64,000 nucleotides of DNA from Cudoniella acicularis (lineage: Eukaryota; Ascomycota; Leotiomycetes; Helotiales; Helotiaceae): contig JAAMPI010000029.1 of NCBI GenBank assembly GCA_013054445.1, positions 27,646 to 91,645 of the forward strand, given 5' to 3'. The notes beneath the pieces were generated by a model. It searched no databases. It saw only the letters and a program-made list of their open reading frames with translations, and was not told the DNA's origin. Positions 23,456 to 35,570 of this stretch are shown here, one piece after another; the stretch's first letter is position 1; every line of letters starts with the position of its first letter. The position numbers and the translations under genes were made by a program.

Positions 23456-25261
23456 ATGGTATCACCCAAACAGCATCTCGCTCCGGCGAATATGGCCAAT
23501 TTTGTCATTGGCATCATTGGCATGGGAGATATGGGGAAGATGTACGCTCGGAGGCTCAGCGAGGCTGGATGGAGGTAAGGCGCTTCCTCAACGTTCACCG
23601 GCCACCGAGCATATTCTTTCGTCGTAAGCAGCCATTTTCTCCCTTCTCCCTCTACGCGTACATGATGACTTGAGTGCATTTGGCTCGAGTATTGTCTTCA
23701 GTTGGCTTGACCACCATTCTGGTGCCAGGCTCAGCGGCTGGCTTTCAATGATGAAAAATCTCAGCTACCTTATTTTATTTTGTCTGAAATCAACACCTCT
23801 CCCTCCAAAGTTCTTGCCCACTACTTCCAACTGCAGAAGCTAACAAGAACTTGCCTAGATCCGCGCAATCGTATTTTGCCGACTTCGACTGATGTTAGGG
23901 CTTAGGGTCAACGCTTGCGACCGACAAGAGAAATACCAGAGCCTGTGTGAGGAATTTGCAGATAGAGTAAATGCCTTTGTACATATTATGCTTCTGCACC
24001 ATGTGCTGAGAATTTCATAGAAGCAAATCAAAATACTTTCCAACGGACATCTCGTCTCCAGAGCCAGCGATTACATCCTTTACAACGTTGAAGCGGCGTC
24101 AATTGGCAAAGTAGTTGCGGAGTATGGCCCTTGTAAGCACCAAAAGTTTCCAACCGTGCTCAACTTGCTTACTCCACAACAGCTACAAAGCAGAATGCTA
24201 TTGTTGGTGGCCAAACCTCTTGCAAGGCACCTGAAATTGCTGCTTTCGAAGAGTACCTGCCTGAAGATGTTGAGATCGTCTCTTGTCACTCTCTGCATGG
24301 GCCTAATGTCGATCCTCGTGGCCAGCCATTGGTACGCAAAACACTACTCAAACAACAACCAATGCTTATCTAGGATTTCTAGGTTCTCATAAAACATCGA
24401 GCATCCCAAGAGAGCTTCAAAAAGGTTGAGCACGTGCTCTCTTGTCTTGGGTCAAAGCATGTCTACCTATCGGCTACCCAACACGACCGAATCACCGCGG
24501 ACACTCAGGCTGTTACCCATGCTGCCTTTCTTAGCATGGGCAAAGCGTGGCATGCTAATTCACAATTTCCCTGGGAAATTGCTCGTTACGTTGGCGGTAT
24601 TGAGAATGTCAAAATCAACCTAACGCTAAGAATCTATGCCCAGAAGTGGCACGTCTACGCAGGCCTGGCTATTCTCAATCCGTACGCAAAGGAGCAAATC
24701 CGTCAATACGCCCAATCTGTTACGGAACTGTACAAATTGATGCTTGGCGGGCACAAGGAAGAACTTGAGGAGCGAATTCTAAAAGCAGGTGCTTCGGTTT
24801 TTGGCACTCGTGGTTGGGACGGTGAGCTGCTGCTGAAGGATGAAGTATTGGATCGGTTTTCGTTGGGCAAGAAGCCTGAGACTCCCTTACCGAACAATCA
24901 TCTCAGTCTACTAGCTATGGTGGACTGCTGGTCTCAACTTGGTATCGTCCCCTACGACCACATGATCTGTTCTACTCCACTATTCCGATTGTGGCTAGGT
25001 GTGACAGAATATTTGTTCCGTAAACCATCCCTTCTTCAGGATGTCATCCGCATTGCTATCGAAGACAATACCTTTCGATCTGATGATCTTGAGTTTACAT
25101 TTGCCGCGCGGGGTTGGTCCGATTGCGTCAGATTTGGGAATTTTGAATCCTGGAAGGATAGGTTTCAAAGCACGCAAAAGTTCTTCGAGCCCCGATTTGC
25201 AGATGCCACGAAAGTGGGAAACGAGATGATGAGGACCATTCTGGAAAATATAGAGAAGTAG
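23456..25261 (+). CDS. TYR1: Prephenate dehydrogenase (NADP+)
   Basis: The enzyme oxidatively decarboxylates prephenate to 4-hydroxyphenylpyruvate in tyrosine biosynthesis. Five exons, 23456-23574, 23906-23966, 24021-24132, 24183-24331 and 24383-25261, give 439 residues, close to yeast Tyr1. The N-terminal Rossmann motif is GIIGMGDMGKMYARRL. Diagnostic downstream segments are SNGHLVSRASDYILYNVEAA, IVSCHSLHGPNVDPRGQPL, TADTQAVTHAAFLSMGKAWH and LTLRIYAQKWHVYAGLAILN. The first intron is long for the window (331 nt). The two opposed Gcn4-like motifs upstream suggest cross-pathway control. It lies between two ribosomal-protein genes. Confidence 0.94.
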
Positions 25262-25630
25262 GAAGGACATTAAAGGGCGCATAGGGCGTTCCGGCTAAAG
25301 CCTGAATTGGCGCTGGCATTGGGAAGCTAGAGCTAGATTCCTCACAGAAACGTTGCTGCTGAGATGTGTAATCTAATAGAAAGGAGTCGATCAGGCTGAA
25401 ACATTGACATCTGTCCCTCTGTGCAAAATCTGGGGTCGCTTTACTACATGGACTTGTGACTGCCACATTTATTTGAAGTTCATCAGTCTTTCATTCTGAA
25501 CGCCATATGGGTGTGCCGGAAAGCTTTTGCATTATCTGCTTAAATCCCTAACCAGCAAATAGCACAGCCCATCCATTGCAAATGCCGCATAAACCACTCT
25601 CCCAGACCCAAACCCGCACGAATCCCATCT
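25262..25630. other. Convergent intergenic region (TYR1 / RPS16)
   Basis: 369 bases between two convergent genes, serving as 3' UTRs. No gene or repeat is seen. Confidence 0.45.
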
Positions 25631-26176
25631 TTAACGGTACGACTTTTGGTATCTGGCTCTGGCTCCGGGACCTGGAATAAAAAATTAGCACCAATTCGAA
25701 CCACCTTCAAATGGCAAAACCGACCTCCAAACTTCTTCGGCTCGCATCGTCTGTTATCCGCAACCAACAATGTTCTGTCGTACTGAACAAGGGCCTGCTT
25801 CAGTGTGTTCTTGGAGTGCTCATCGACGAATTTTTGGTAGTAGGCGACAATCGACTTTGAAATGGCTTGTCGGATGGCGTAGACTTGGGATGTGTGTCCA
25901 CCACCTGTGACCCGGACGCGGATATCAACGTTGGCGAACTTGTCGAGGCCGACGATCAAGAGAGGCTCGTAGACCTTGAATCGCAGAATCTCGGGTTGGA
26001 CGAGGTTGAGGGGCTTTCCATTGACCTTTACGAGTCCTTTTCCAGCCTTTCCCATAGCATGTTAGCATGGCGTTTCTTGAGCGCTGTCAAGAGGATATTC
26101 TTCGTACCTTGCAGTGGGCCACTGCGGTCGCCGTCTTTTTCTTGCCGAAGCACTGTACGCTCTGCGTAGACGCCAT
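25631..26176 (-). CDS. RPS16: 40S ribosomal protein uS9 (S16)
   Basis: uS9 is a small-subunit head protein whose C-terminal tail reaches the P-site tRNA. Three exons, 26176-26108, 26046-25725 and 25671-25631, give 143 residues, the family length. It starts [20 protein letters not shown]. Typical segments are [40 protein letters not shown] and [16 protein letters not shown]. The last exon gives [12 protein letters not shown], the conserved tRNA-contacting tail with terminal Arg. It is divergent from SNF8, with only 291 bases between the starts. Confidence 0.97.
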
Positions 26177-26467
26177 CTTGTCTGGTGGTGTGAGTTGAAG
26201 ATTGAGGTCGCAGAGAAGTAGTCGTCTCAAAATTGAGGTCTTTCGCGAAAATCTCACAGTGCGCGGAAATTCGCTTGGGTGCCTACTAGCGAGTAACCTA
26301 GAGCCTGTATCCTTGGAGCCTCAGGCCTCAACAAGCTGGACACCACGCTATTACAGTATCACGTGCGCCAAGACATTAACTCTCCCGTCAGCCTCAAACT
26401 CATTGAATTGAACTTCAGGAATCAACACTTCCGCTTCATCAAACCTGCCTACAGCCTTTCGCGGAAG

Positions 26468-27299
26468 ATGTCGCGGAAAGGCGTTGGCCTTGCGGCATTC
26501 GACCGTTCCCGAATCACGTCCGCCCAATATGCCTCTCATGGCAATAACCTTAGAAGCTCTCATTCGACCTCCCTCGCCACCCAACTCTCCGTTTTTCGCT
26601 CTCTTCTCCAGCAATTTGCCCAGACTCACGCAAAGGACATACGATCAAATCCTAGTTTTCGTGCTGAGTTTGCTCGCATGTGTGCCGCAATAGGCGTAGA
26701 TCCACTAGCAAGCAGCAGTGGAGCTGGGGGCAAAGATGGCTCAGGAAGCTTTTGGGCTCAGATGTTGGGTGGAAGTGTAAATGACTTTTATTTCGAGTTA
26801 GCAGTAAGAGTTGTGGAAGTGTGTGGTGCTACGAGGGAGGAGAATGGAGGCCTTATTGGTGTCAAGGAAATTAGGGACAGGATTATGAGCACAAGGATGG
26901 AGGGCGCGCCAGAAATTACGGAGTACTTAATTTTCTGGGATAAAAAAAAAGAGATATGCTAACAAATGTAGTGACGATATTCTTCGTGCTGTCAACACTC
27001 TCAAGCCTTTGGGGTCCTCATATTCCACTCTTACGGTTGGCCACAAGCTGTATATCCGCTCCATCCCCAAAGAACTCAACACCGACCAGAGCGCCGTGCT
27101 GGAAGCAGCCCAGCTCTTGGGTTATGTGAGCGTTTTCATGCTGATGCTGAATCTAAAGTGGCCCAGAGCCAGGGCCAAAACTGCGATTGATGATCTTGTT
27201 TCCGAGAGTATGCTCTGGGTAGACCAGCAATGCGACGAATGGGAGTACTGGAGTCCTGGATTCATGCTTGAGGCTCAGCAGGACGGTAGTATTGGGTGA
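26468..27299 (+). CDS. SNF8: ESCRT-II subunit SNF8/VPS22
   Basis: Vps22 is the EAP30-type subunit of the endosomal ESCRT-II complex (Vps22, Vps25, Vps36), which sorts ubiquitinated cargo into multivesicular bodies. Two exons, 26468-26922 and 26972-27299, give 260 residues. The start MSRKGVGLAAFDRSR is the family N-terminus and was preferred over upstream in-frame codons. The first part is helical (SVFRSLLQQFAQTHAKDIRS, then FRAEFARMCAAIGVDPLAS). The tandem winged-helix region follows (LKPLGSSYSTLTVGHKLYI, YVSVFMLMLNLKWPRARAKT), ending DEWEYWSPGFM. The donor is GTACTT and the 49-nt intron has a GCTAAC branch sequence. Confidence 0.93.
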
Positions 27300-27435
27300 A
27301 TATGGCAAGGTTAACGACTTCCGAGAAATGCATTTCAAGATGACGAATATCGTTCCCTTTGTCGGAGCATATGCGTTTTTTGCTGGGAAGAGGCAGCTGT
27401 AGAAACTGTCACCGAAAATACTTCGATGGTTTCCA

Positions 27436-27765
27436 TCAAAATGTTTCGAGTTGAGAGATTACATTGACAACACATCCGGTCGGCCTAGAAAAGACGAGAC
27501 GCCGTACCCCGCACGCGTTGTAAACATTCTCGTAACAGCCGCTTGTGCGCTCTGGCTTCAAGAAGGTGGTACTATTCAGGGATAATTTTTTCTGCCTTGG
27601 TGTTGGCGCTGGTGGCGCTTGTCCCGCAGGTGATCTTTTGGTGGCATTGGATGGCGTGAGTGGACCAGAGGAACCTTGGCAGCAACTCGTCAGGCATATG
27701 AAGTATATGAGTATTGCCACAACTGAAGCGCTGATCAAAATAGCAATCACATCATTCTCCTGCAT
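27436..27765 (-). CDS. Possible small single-pass membrane protein
   Basis: A 109-codon frame with one good hydrophobic segment near the N-terminus (DVIAILISASVVAILIYFIC), then a Pro/Ser-rich tail. I recognise no family and see no intron. It is convergent with SNF8, at the left edge of the gene-poor island. A real gene is possible, but chance cannot be excluded. Confidence 0.22.
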   Translation of the reverse strand: MQENDVIAILISASVVAILIYFICLTSCCQGSSGPLTPSNATKRSPAGQAPPAPTPRQKKLSLNSTTFLKPERTSGCYENVYNACGVRRLVFSRPTGCVVNVISQLETF

Positions 27766-28555
27766 TGTGGGCGTTGTGGCAAAAGCTTCTCGGTGACGGG
27801 AGAATTGGGTCGGTCGCCATCTTGGTTTGGGTGAGTGAGTTTTCAGATTTGGGATGTCATGGCGATTTGGATGGAACAGATAGTGCTTTTGAGTGGACGG
27901 TTTTATTTATTAACAAACTCGTTCCTGGGGTTGCGTGCCAGTTACTCGATATTTTGTGTTATTAAACGTGTCTAACTATGTGTTTTTCTTCGAAAATGAC
28001 CCATGGCCGGCAAATTTGTGTTGGTCTTTCTTTTGTTTGCCTCACTCTGACAATGAATTGTTTTCTTTCTATTTATTTCAATAATATCGGCTCAAAGATA
28101 TCGTATTTCTATTTGTTCTGCTGGCTAAGGATACGAAGGAGGAAATGGGGCCTGTCAAAACATATTGAAATAGTCAATTTCGCCTCCGTACTAACGCCGT
28201 ATTTACTGCAAGGAACAAGGCTACGGTATTAGTTAAAGCAGACAGCACAACGCGCACCTAGATGCTAGCCCAATCCTTTGTTTCCCCAGTATGTGATCGG
28301 TCGATACCTGTTCACTTGCCAAGTGCCAGCTTCGGATTTGCGATACGACTCATCAAACATGCGTCAAACGCGATAGGATTCAACACGCCTAGTATATGAG
28401 GGAACAAGCAGCCTTTCTGTGATGTGGTTCGCTTACCTGCTAGGTGGCGCCCGTCACATGGCTTGGATAGTCGTCGGATGTCCGGAATAATGTCAGTAGT
28501 AAACCTTCGACATCCAGGATCATAGTTCTAGGGCACTTGATACGTGGCACAGGAT
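27766..28555. other. Gene-poor region at island edge
   Basis: No supportable coding sequence. Base composition becomes increasingly AT-rich to the right. This is the boundary between the housekeeping block and the accessory island. Confidence 0.45.
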
Positions 28556-28905
28556 ACTAGATAATACTATTAATTTCTATTATTATTAGGCCTTANTATT
28601 AGACTTCTATTAATAGTAGATAGCTAATAAAAAAGAGGCTTTTCTAGACTTTTTAAGATTAGAGATTAGTTTTATAACTAAATCTTTTTCTTTTTATATA
28701 TAACTTCTTTATCTATTAATATAATAAATATATTTTATATAAGGTTATTAGTTATTTTATAATAATTTTTATATTATATAATATAATATATAACTTTTTA
28801 TTTAAGTTATTTAAAATAATTTTAAATTATAGTTAAGTAGAGTATAAGTAAAGGCCTTTACTCTACTCTATTCTATTTATTTGATATATTATATCTGACC
28901 CGCTA
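28556..28905. repeat. Extreme AT-rich tract, probably a RIP-degraded repeat
   Basis: This stretch is made almost wholly of A and T, rich in TATA, TTA and TAA words, with rare AGGCCTT islands and one unresolved N at about 28597. Near 28832-28872 it is palindromic around AAAGGCCTTT (AGTAGAGT against ACTCTACT). Such C-depleted, TpA-rich DNA is what repeat-induced point mutation leaves of transposons in Pezizomycotina. The original element is not recognisable. Confidence 0.6.
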
Positions 28906-30088
28906 ATACGATTTCCTTTGCTTCTTTCTCTGATCAAACCTAGAAGGCGAACAGTTATAAACTTAGCAGTAAATTGTTACTTACGGAAATTACGTTGCCT
29001 AAGGCTGCTAATACAGAGTCTGCGTCTGTTTGCCCCTCAACAGGTGAGCTTTTAGAGGAGCACATATTCTATATGACTCCTCAAACTACCTTAGAAAAGG
29101 TGTTACGTGATATAATAGCTGATCATAAGTCACTGCTTGAAGATGAGCCGATACTTCATAAATCCGCCACTCTAATCCTCCTAGTCAACTCACTGCAACA
29201 CGACTGCTCCAGTAGCATACTTGACAAAACACTTTCTCATCTTGGTGCTATATATCTAGTTTGAATCAGCGTCACCTGCAGGTGCGATCCATTCCTTGAC
29301 CCCGTTCATTTGTCGATGTCATATGCCTTCATCGCCACACCAAATCCATTCCGACGAACTTGAACCTTTAGCTTTAGATCTAGAGTCTCCAGCAACTCCT
29401 TAAGAGGATGAGCCCTCCTTCCCCTTATCATCATCCGCAGGATAACCTAACTTTCTATGGACGTCGCAGCGAAGATCCCCGTTATTGATGACGTTACTCT
29501 AGAGGTAGAACCCTCGACCCATTCGAAGGTATGCTGGGGGGCAATAGAGAGCGAATTGTGATTTTGATGGTGGTTGAAGAGTATATTGTGATTTAGAGAG
29601 TAGAGTATAGGGGGTACCAAGGCGTCTAACCATCTCAGCAGCTTCCCGCTGTCAACGCAAAGTCTCAAAGAGACTCGAAACCAAAAAACAGAGAGCATGC
29701 CTCTTCTATCGCAATCTTCTCCACTTCTTCGCTGGCTCTTTATTCATAGACCTACTCTTCAGCATCTCCATAGGCTATTCTGAGTATCAGAGAAACAACA
29801 AATTAACCCAAACGGATTAAGTGGTTTGAGTCTCAGCCACAGTCTTGCCGAAGCTGGACGTGTTCTTCGCATTGCAATTTTTATAGGCGTCCCTGTTTCA
29901 AAATTGTTATATTGTAACCTACTTATAAAGCTGCGCGACTATTTGGATACTAGGCAGCATGTTTAACCATTGCCTTGAACCTCGCTGCATCGATTGTGTT
30001 CACATACGTAACATTTCTCACGTTGGGCGGCATGAAAGCTTTTGGATAGACATGAATATTCCCATAAGAAGGGGAACTGTAAGCAACA
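28906..30088. other. Gene-poor stretch with one unassigned reading frame
   Basis: A 96-codon frame (28974-29264, plus) has protein-like composition (acidic, Leu/Thr-rich, containing LEEHIFYMTPQTTLEKVLRD) but no ATG at its 5' end within good context, and no family I recognise. Downstream short frames look like relics broken by stops. No confident gene. Confidence 0.3.
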
Positions 30089-30682
30089 TCAATAAAGACC
30101 AGGAGTTGTATCTGCTGAACTTCCACCACGACACTCGAGTGCGTTACCCATTTTCCCAACATTTTTCATCATAGCATTTTCTAACTACTCAGCATACCTT
30201 GAAAACCCGTACACGCTCCCACAGACCCTTGCCCTCCTAACTCCCCTGACTCCCTCAAAAAGAGTTAATACTTTGTTCCCACAACTCCCAAATTGCGCTT
30301 GGGACACCTCAATGGTCAACTCCTCCATCCTACTAAACGCTGCAATAGCTTGCTCAAACGTAAAGTGTGTATCGCAATCTAGACGGAGCTTCATATAGAA
30401 CTTCCGAATTCTTGAAATCGCTGAATAGGATGTGATCGGGTCATAATATAATCGCATTCGGGGGAGGGAGGAGAGAAGACTAGGATGAGCGAAAAAGGTG
30501 TTGGCACCATACAGAATTTCACTGCCCTCATCATAGATCTGTTGGCATGTTTCCAGAATTCGGCAGTGGATTGAAGGATCCGAACCTGCCAAGCGAGAAG
30601 TTGACAGGGAGGGAATATAAAGAAGAAGTAGATAAACCTGGCGCCGTATCTCAACTGGTAGATCTAGAAAATTCAGAGCCAT
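30089..30682 (-). pseudogene. F-box/2EXR-like protein with premature stop
   Basis: It starts at 30682 with MALNFLDLPVEIRRQVYLLL, the F-box-like/2EXR motif of a large helotialean family of short proteins. Then come RILETCQQIYDEGSEILYG, a leucine-rich middle and FEGVRGVRRARVCGSVYGF. A TAG at 30187-30185 stops the frame after 165 codons. The same frame then continues for 31 further codons (LENAMMKNVGKMGNALECRG...) to a TGA at 30089. Family members, as I remember them, carry Trp at the interrupted position, so the stop fits a TGG-to-TAG change. Truncated expression remains possible. F-box-like proteins may recruit SCF ubiquitin ligase; no target is known. Confidence 0.5.
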
Positions 30683-31575
30683 GTTTCGTGGTTTCAACTC
30701 TAGTCTTGGGTCTGAATATTTGGTTGTTGAATTATTTGCGAAGTAAGAAGTAGATGTAGTGCAGCAGTAGATTCTTGAGTCTATTTTGTGCCTAAGTTCT
30801 GGCAATCATTTTCTAGAAGTGGAGACTATGCACATGGTGATTTTAGACCAAACTTTAAAACTGGTCAATATTGTTTAATTGGTTGGTAACTTTGGTTTAT
30901 TGATTATCAATCCTGACGGTAGGCTTCGGCAGATGATTATGATCCGCTGCTTCAAGGTCAGAACCACGCCTTCACATGAGGATTTCGCCCTTTTCAATCG
31001 ATGCTACTGCGCTGGGCTATGCATGTATACTGCTCTAATTCTGTAATCATAATTTAATCATGGACCAGGGGGGGTTGATGGCATAAGAAAATTTTGCCTG
31101 TATTAGGAAAGGATGCAAGAAACTGTACTTACCCAAAGATGCTCTAACTTATAACCCTAGCCATTAATACGAAATATAATATACTATATGGTCTATTTTG
31201 CCAGCAGTTTGCAAATTCTCGTCGGCAGCAAGGCGATTTCGCGGTGGCTTAGCTAGTAAGCTGCCTAAAAGGCCCATGTCCGGGCCCTTCTTATTCGGAA
31301 TATGTGCCTAAAATTGTTATCTGTTGTTAATAGAATATTTTCATTTATTTCGATTTTACTAGAGATGATACTAATTACCAAAGCGAAGGTGCTAAACTAA
31401 TCATAGCTGTGGTCTATAACTACGGGCGAGTTGGTGACTAGTGTCTGAGATTTACGTCAATTGCAAGAAACTGAATTTGGGAAATAAGAACAATTGGGCT
31501 CTCTTTGGGCTTATAAGCTCAAACTATAATTCATCGAACCCTACCACCTTATATCAGACCCGGAGCCACAGCGAT
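30683..31575. other. Intergenic region between F-box relic and decarboxylase gene
   Basis: AT-rich with no convincing reading frame; it holds 3' sequence of the decarboxylase gene and upstream sequence of the F-box gene. Confidence 0.4.
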
Positions 31576-33466
31576 TCACTTATTCCTAGAGTTCCTTCTT
31601 GCGATTTCTTCAAATGTCATCTTCAAAGCGTTTGGAGCGTCATATTTAGGCATATGCAGCTCAACGAGTTGCAAGATATTGCAGGTATTGAATACCTTGT
31701 CTTCAAAGAGTGTGCTGATCTCTTCTTTGGTTTTGACTTTGTAGGTTTTGTATGAGCCCTCTGCAGCACCAAATGTCCTGATCACCTCTGTAAATAGCCA
31801 AGGTTGGATATCATTGTAATCAGCATCCATGCCATGGATAAGACGCTCAACTGTGTAGCCGTCGTTGCAAATGACAAAACTGGGTATGTTAATCCACGGT
31901 AGATATATTTTTATTAAGTGAACTTACATGATGGGCTTTAAGCCGAGACGAATGATAGTTGAGACCTCCTGGCAAGCTAGCTGAAAGGACCCATCTCCCA
32001 CGAAAAGTATAGTTCGCCGGTCGTCATCTCCAGCGTCGCGTGCAGCAAGAGCAGCTCCCTGACAAGCGCCAACAGAATAGCCAATGCTACCCCACAGAAC
32101 TTGGCTAAGAGCATTAACACCCTTGGGAAACTTAGTTTCCCATATACCGAAATTTGCGGTTCCAGCATCTGTAATGACAATATCATTGTCCCTTAAGAAG
32201 CGGCTTACTATAGACCAAAACCAGTCTTGAGTAATAGCAGATGAGCTATCTCTGTTCTCTCTGACCCTTCTGGGTGTCAGCTTTGTATTAGTTTGGCTCT
32301 TAGATAAATCAATCTGCTTGATAATCTTTCGAAGAACGCCTCTCATGTGTATGCCCAGATATTCTGAATCTCGCACTGTAACATGTGTGCTGTGGAAGTC
32401 GATGGCGTCGAGATGGCAGGTCTTGGACGAGAAACCTGCAGTATTTAGATCACACTATAATGGTATTAGTGGTGTTTAACTTTGAATGGATTCTTCTGGT
32501 TTACTTACCCTGATAGGTCCGATCGTTAAAATAAGGTCAGAGGATTCAACAAGCCCTTGAACTTCAGGATGACTACCAACCCCGGCATAAAGCCCTCCAT
32601 AATTCTCATGAGTTTCATCCACAGCTCCTTTGCCCATAGGAGTGACAAAGACAGGCAGTTTGGTTTTATCGATAAGAGAATGAACCTCTTCGAGTACTCG
32701 ATGGCGACTGGCAAAACCGTCAACGAGAATTATTGGGTTCTTTGCCGCTGTGAGGTTCCTCAAAATAACACCGACAACGTGGTCTTCTTTTGCGGCATCA
32801 TTGTCTGGGTGATTCAGATCAATAGGAACCTTTAGATATTCTCCTTCTATCTTCTTCTGGACCATGTCGGTAGGCAGGGAGATGTAGACAGGCCGACTTT
32901 TCAGCCAACATTGTCGTAACGTATGATCGATAACACTGGCTGCGTTGTACGGGTCGTGGATTTCTCCAATGGCACATGAAATCCGCTTATACATACCAGA
33001 GAAGACATTAAATTTACCGTCGCCGAGAGAGTGATGGAGCAAGAGTTCTTCTTGCTTTGATATCGTTGACGGTGTTCCAACGATATGGATGATCGGAATA
33101 TTCTCTGCGTAGGCGCCTGCGATAGCATTGATTGCCGAAAGTTCCCCGACTCCAAAAGTTGTCATTACTGCGGAGATGCCATTGACTCTAGCATACCCAT
33201 CCGCAGCATATCCTGGGAAGCGCATATTAGACGTGTACTATTTAATAAGGCTGAAAACCTGAGGGCGAGTAGGACGAACCAGCATTGAGCTCATTCACAT
33301 TTCCAACCCATTTAAGACCCGCATTTGGGAGATAGTCCAAAGCAACCAGATTGAAATCACCTGGAACTCCGTGGACTGATCGAATACCAATTTGGTGCAA
33401 TCTGGTGAAGAGATAATCTGCGATGTTGACTGGCATTTTAAGGGCTGAGGATCTGATATGCGCCAT
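31576..33466 (-). CDS. Pyruvate decarboxylase family (ThDP-dependent 2-oxo acid decarboxylase)
   Basis: It decarboxylates a 2-oxo acid (pyruvate, or an aromatic/branched analogue) to the aldehyde, with thiamine diphosphate and Mg2+, in the cytosol. Four exons, 33466-33280, 33212-32509, 32454-31928 and 31879-31576, give 573 residues, the normal length. Motifs: the activating Glu59 in [37 protein letters not shown], the His-His pair in LLHHSLGDG, and the ThDP motif GDGSFQ (about 450) through FVICNDGYT (about 475-482). No frame damage. The island position and the adjacent dehydrogenase suggest a specialised role rather than bulk fermentation, and sequence alone cannot fix the substrate. Confidence 0.93.
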
Positions 33467-35570
33467 TGTAGTAACATAGATTTATTACTATATTTTCGAA
33501 TGTGTTAGAAAGAATTGATTCAGAAAGGTTATATAGGTTAATAGTATAAAAGATAACACGTAGTTACTTATATATATATTTTAGAGTTTGGCCGGTGTAA
33601 TCAATTAATATTCGCTAGCCCGCTTTTGTATTACTTATTACTAAGATTAACCCTTTCTTATATATAATAAACTTATAGATAAGGAATAAGATCGATGAAA
33701 GCGCCTCGGCATTTTATCAATTAATAGAAAAATGTTTTGGAATATATTATTTTATAATATATATACTTTTATATACTTGTTTTAACTAAGCAACGACTTA
33801 CTTAAAATAATCGATAGTAAGATCTATTCCACTTTCCGGAGGTGATCTTTAAAATGCCACCCTGCAGTAATTGTAAGCCGCTTCAGAGGCCTTATCTTAT
33901 ACCCTAACCATGGGTGCCTATTATTGCTAAGAATCCTTAAGAGTTCTCTTTCCTTAAGCATTTACAGAGCACTTGTATTTCCCCGTATTCTATATGAATA
34001 TTGATGAAATCTACGTACTTGCCACAACCACTTCTGTTGGCCGCAGAATCTTCATGCATGAGCAATATACGTACAGTGCAGAAGAAGCATAAATACTAGG
34101 GTGCTTGAGGCAATCGCCGATTAGCTGGCCGTTGGTCTCGTTGTAGGACTTTTTTCGCGGACCCGGACATGTGGTCCGATATACAACATATCAGGCCTAT
34201 TAAATACATTTCTCATGTGGCAAGACGGATTTGGGTGTTAGGTATCGCAAAGCATCATTTGGAAGCTCATAAACGCCTTAAATTCCTTGTTCGAGAGTAC
34301 AGGTATCTCCTGCTGTGTGACATTAGAGAAACAGTTCAACCCTCCGATTTACTTCTGGGATATCAGATCAACATTTCGTGGTGATGACTAACATCAAAAT
34401 AGTGTGCCAGCCCACACAAATGATGTGTCCGCTCTTTCTTTTGATTGGGTTTGTAGGTCCAAGAAGGCGAAGAGGGCTGTTTTATGCATGAGAACTGAAA
34501 CTAAGGGATCGGGCCGACCCGTTTATCCCTACCTTTTCGTACCACCTTCCATAAACGCAAAGGCATACTCCCAGACATCTTGCTATATTTTTCCATTTTC
34601 TTCAATAAAAATGACCAACCAAGCGCTCATCCTTTCCTATCGCAACCTGTTATGCCTTGATTCTTCGCACTGGTTAAATTTGAACCCGGCCAACCACCTC
34701 ATCTATGCTAAATAATTCTCCCTCCCTGTCCCAGATAGGGTTTCATCACCTACGAAATGGATGGCCTTTTGGGAAGCGTGGTTACGTCACCGAGAGATTT
34801 GATCGACAGCTGATCCTGGTGGGATTTGGAGAATTTGGTCTTTGATATGACGCGCTGTGGAATTGCCGTGCCATGCCATGCCATGTCATGTCATGTCATA
34901 CTATGAGTAAGGAAAGTGAATATATATTTCTAGTGATCTTCAGAATAATTCTACAAGGACAGGGGAGAGGGACTGAGAAGGCAAGAATACGCTCACTTCT
35001 GGAACGATGAAAGGTATATTCACACTTCCCAGCCGCAGCACATAATGCATTTGATATTTCTTAATTTTGGCCTGCTTACTAGCTATAATTGCCTAAACTT
35101 TTGCATAAGTCTGCAATTTAGTACACTGCTTATTTGCATTAATAGAAGAGGTAATGGCAATAAAGTCATTTGTGCTACCCTATTCGTGTCTGAAATATAA
35201 CCAAGATACACCGTTACTAGAGTATTAGTGCGATGGTAGCCAATGTAATGATCGGAAATACTGCAAGTGTGCTGCCATACCACTCTGTATAGCCTATCGC
35301 CATCAAGATATCTATCTTCCCGGTAGTGGAAATACTGCTTCCCGTCTTACTCACTGTGCAATTTGAGCCATTAACATTCAAGATCAAAGATTTTCATATC
35401 AAATACATATTAACACATATAACATGTGATATAAAAATGCGGCTGCTTTTATTAGGCTTCATGTATCAATCGTCATCCCACTCTACCTCTATGAATTGGA
35501 TAATCACAGCCAGGCGGTTTTCATAGCTCTAACATTATGTCAAGTGAAAACTGCTATCTATTTATTCACA
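33467..35570. other. Divergent intergenic region, AT-rich, with pentamer repeat
   Basis: This 2.1-kb region separates the decarboxylase (minus) from the alcohol dehydrogenase pseudogene (plus) and would hold both promoters. 33480-33830 is strongly AT-rich. A short tandem repeat lies at 34870-34899 (three GCCAT then three GTCAT units). No gene is supported. Confidence 0.45.
34870..34899. repeat. Pentanucleotide tandem repeat (GCCAT)3(GTCAT)3
   Basis: Six adjacent five-base units: three GCCAT followed by three GTCAT. The two unit types differ by one C-to-T transition, so the second half may be a mutated copy of the first. Confidence 0.85.

Noticed and set aside
28974..29264. Coding gene in the AT-rich flank
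   Set aside because: No start in good context, no recognised family, no introns; kept only as an unassigned frame.
33855..33885. CSNCK-like peptide as start of a Zn2Cys6 transcription factor
   Set aside because: The frame closes soon after and the remaining cysteines of the binuclear cluster are absent.
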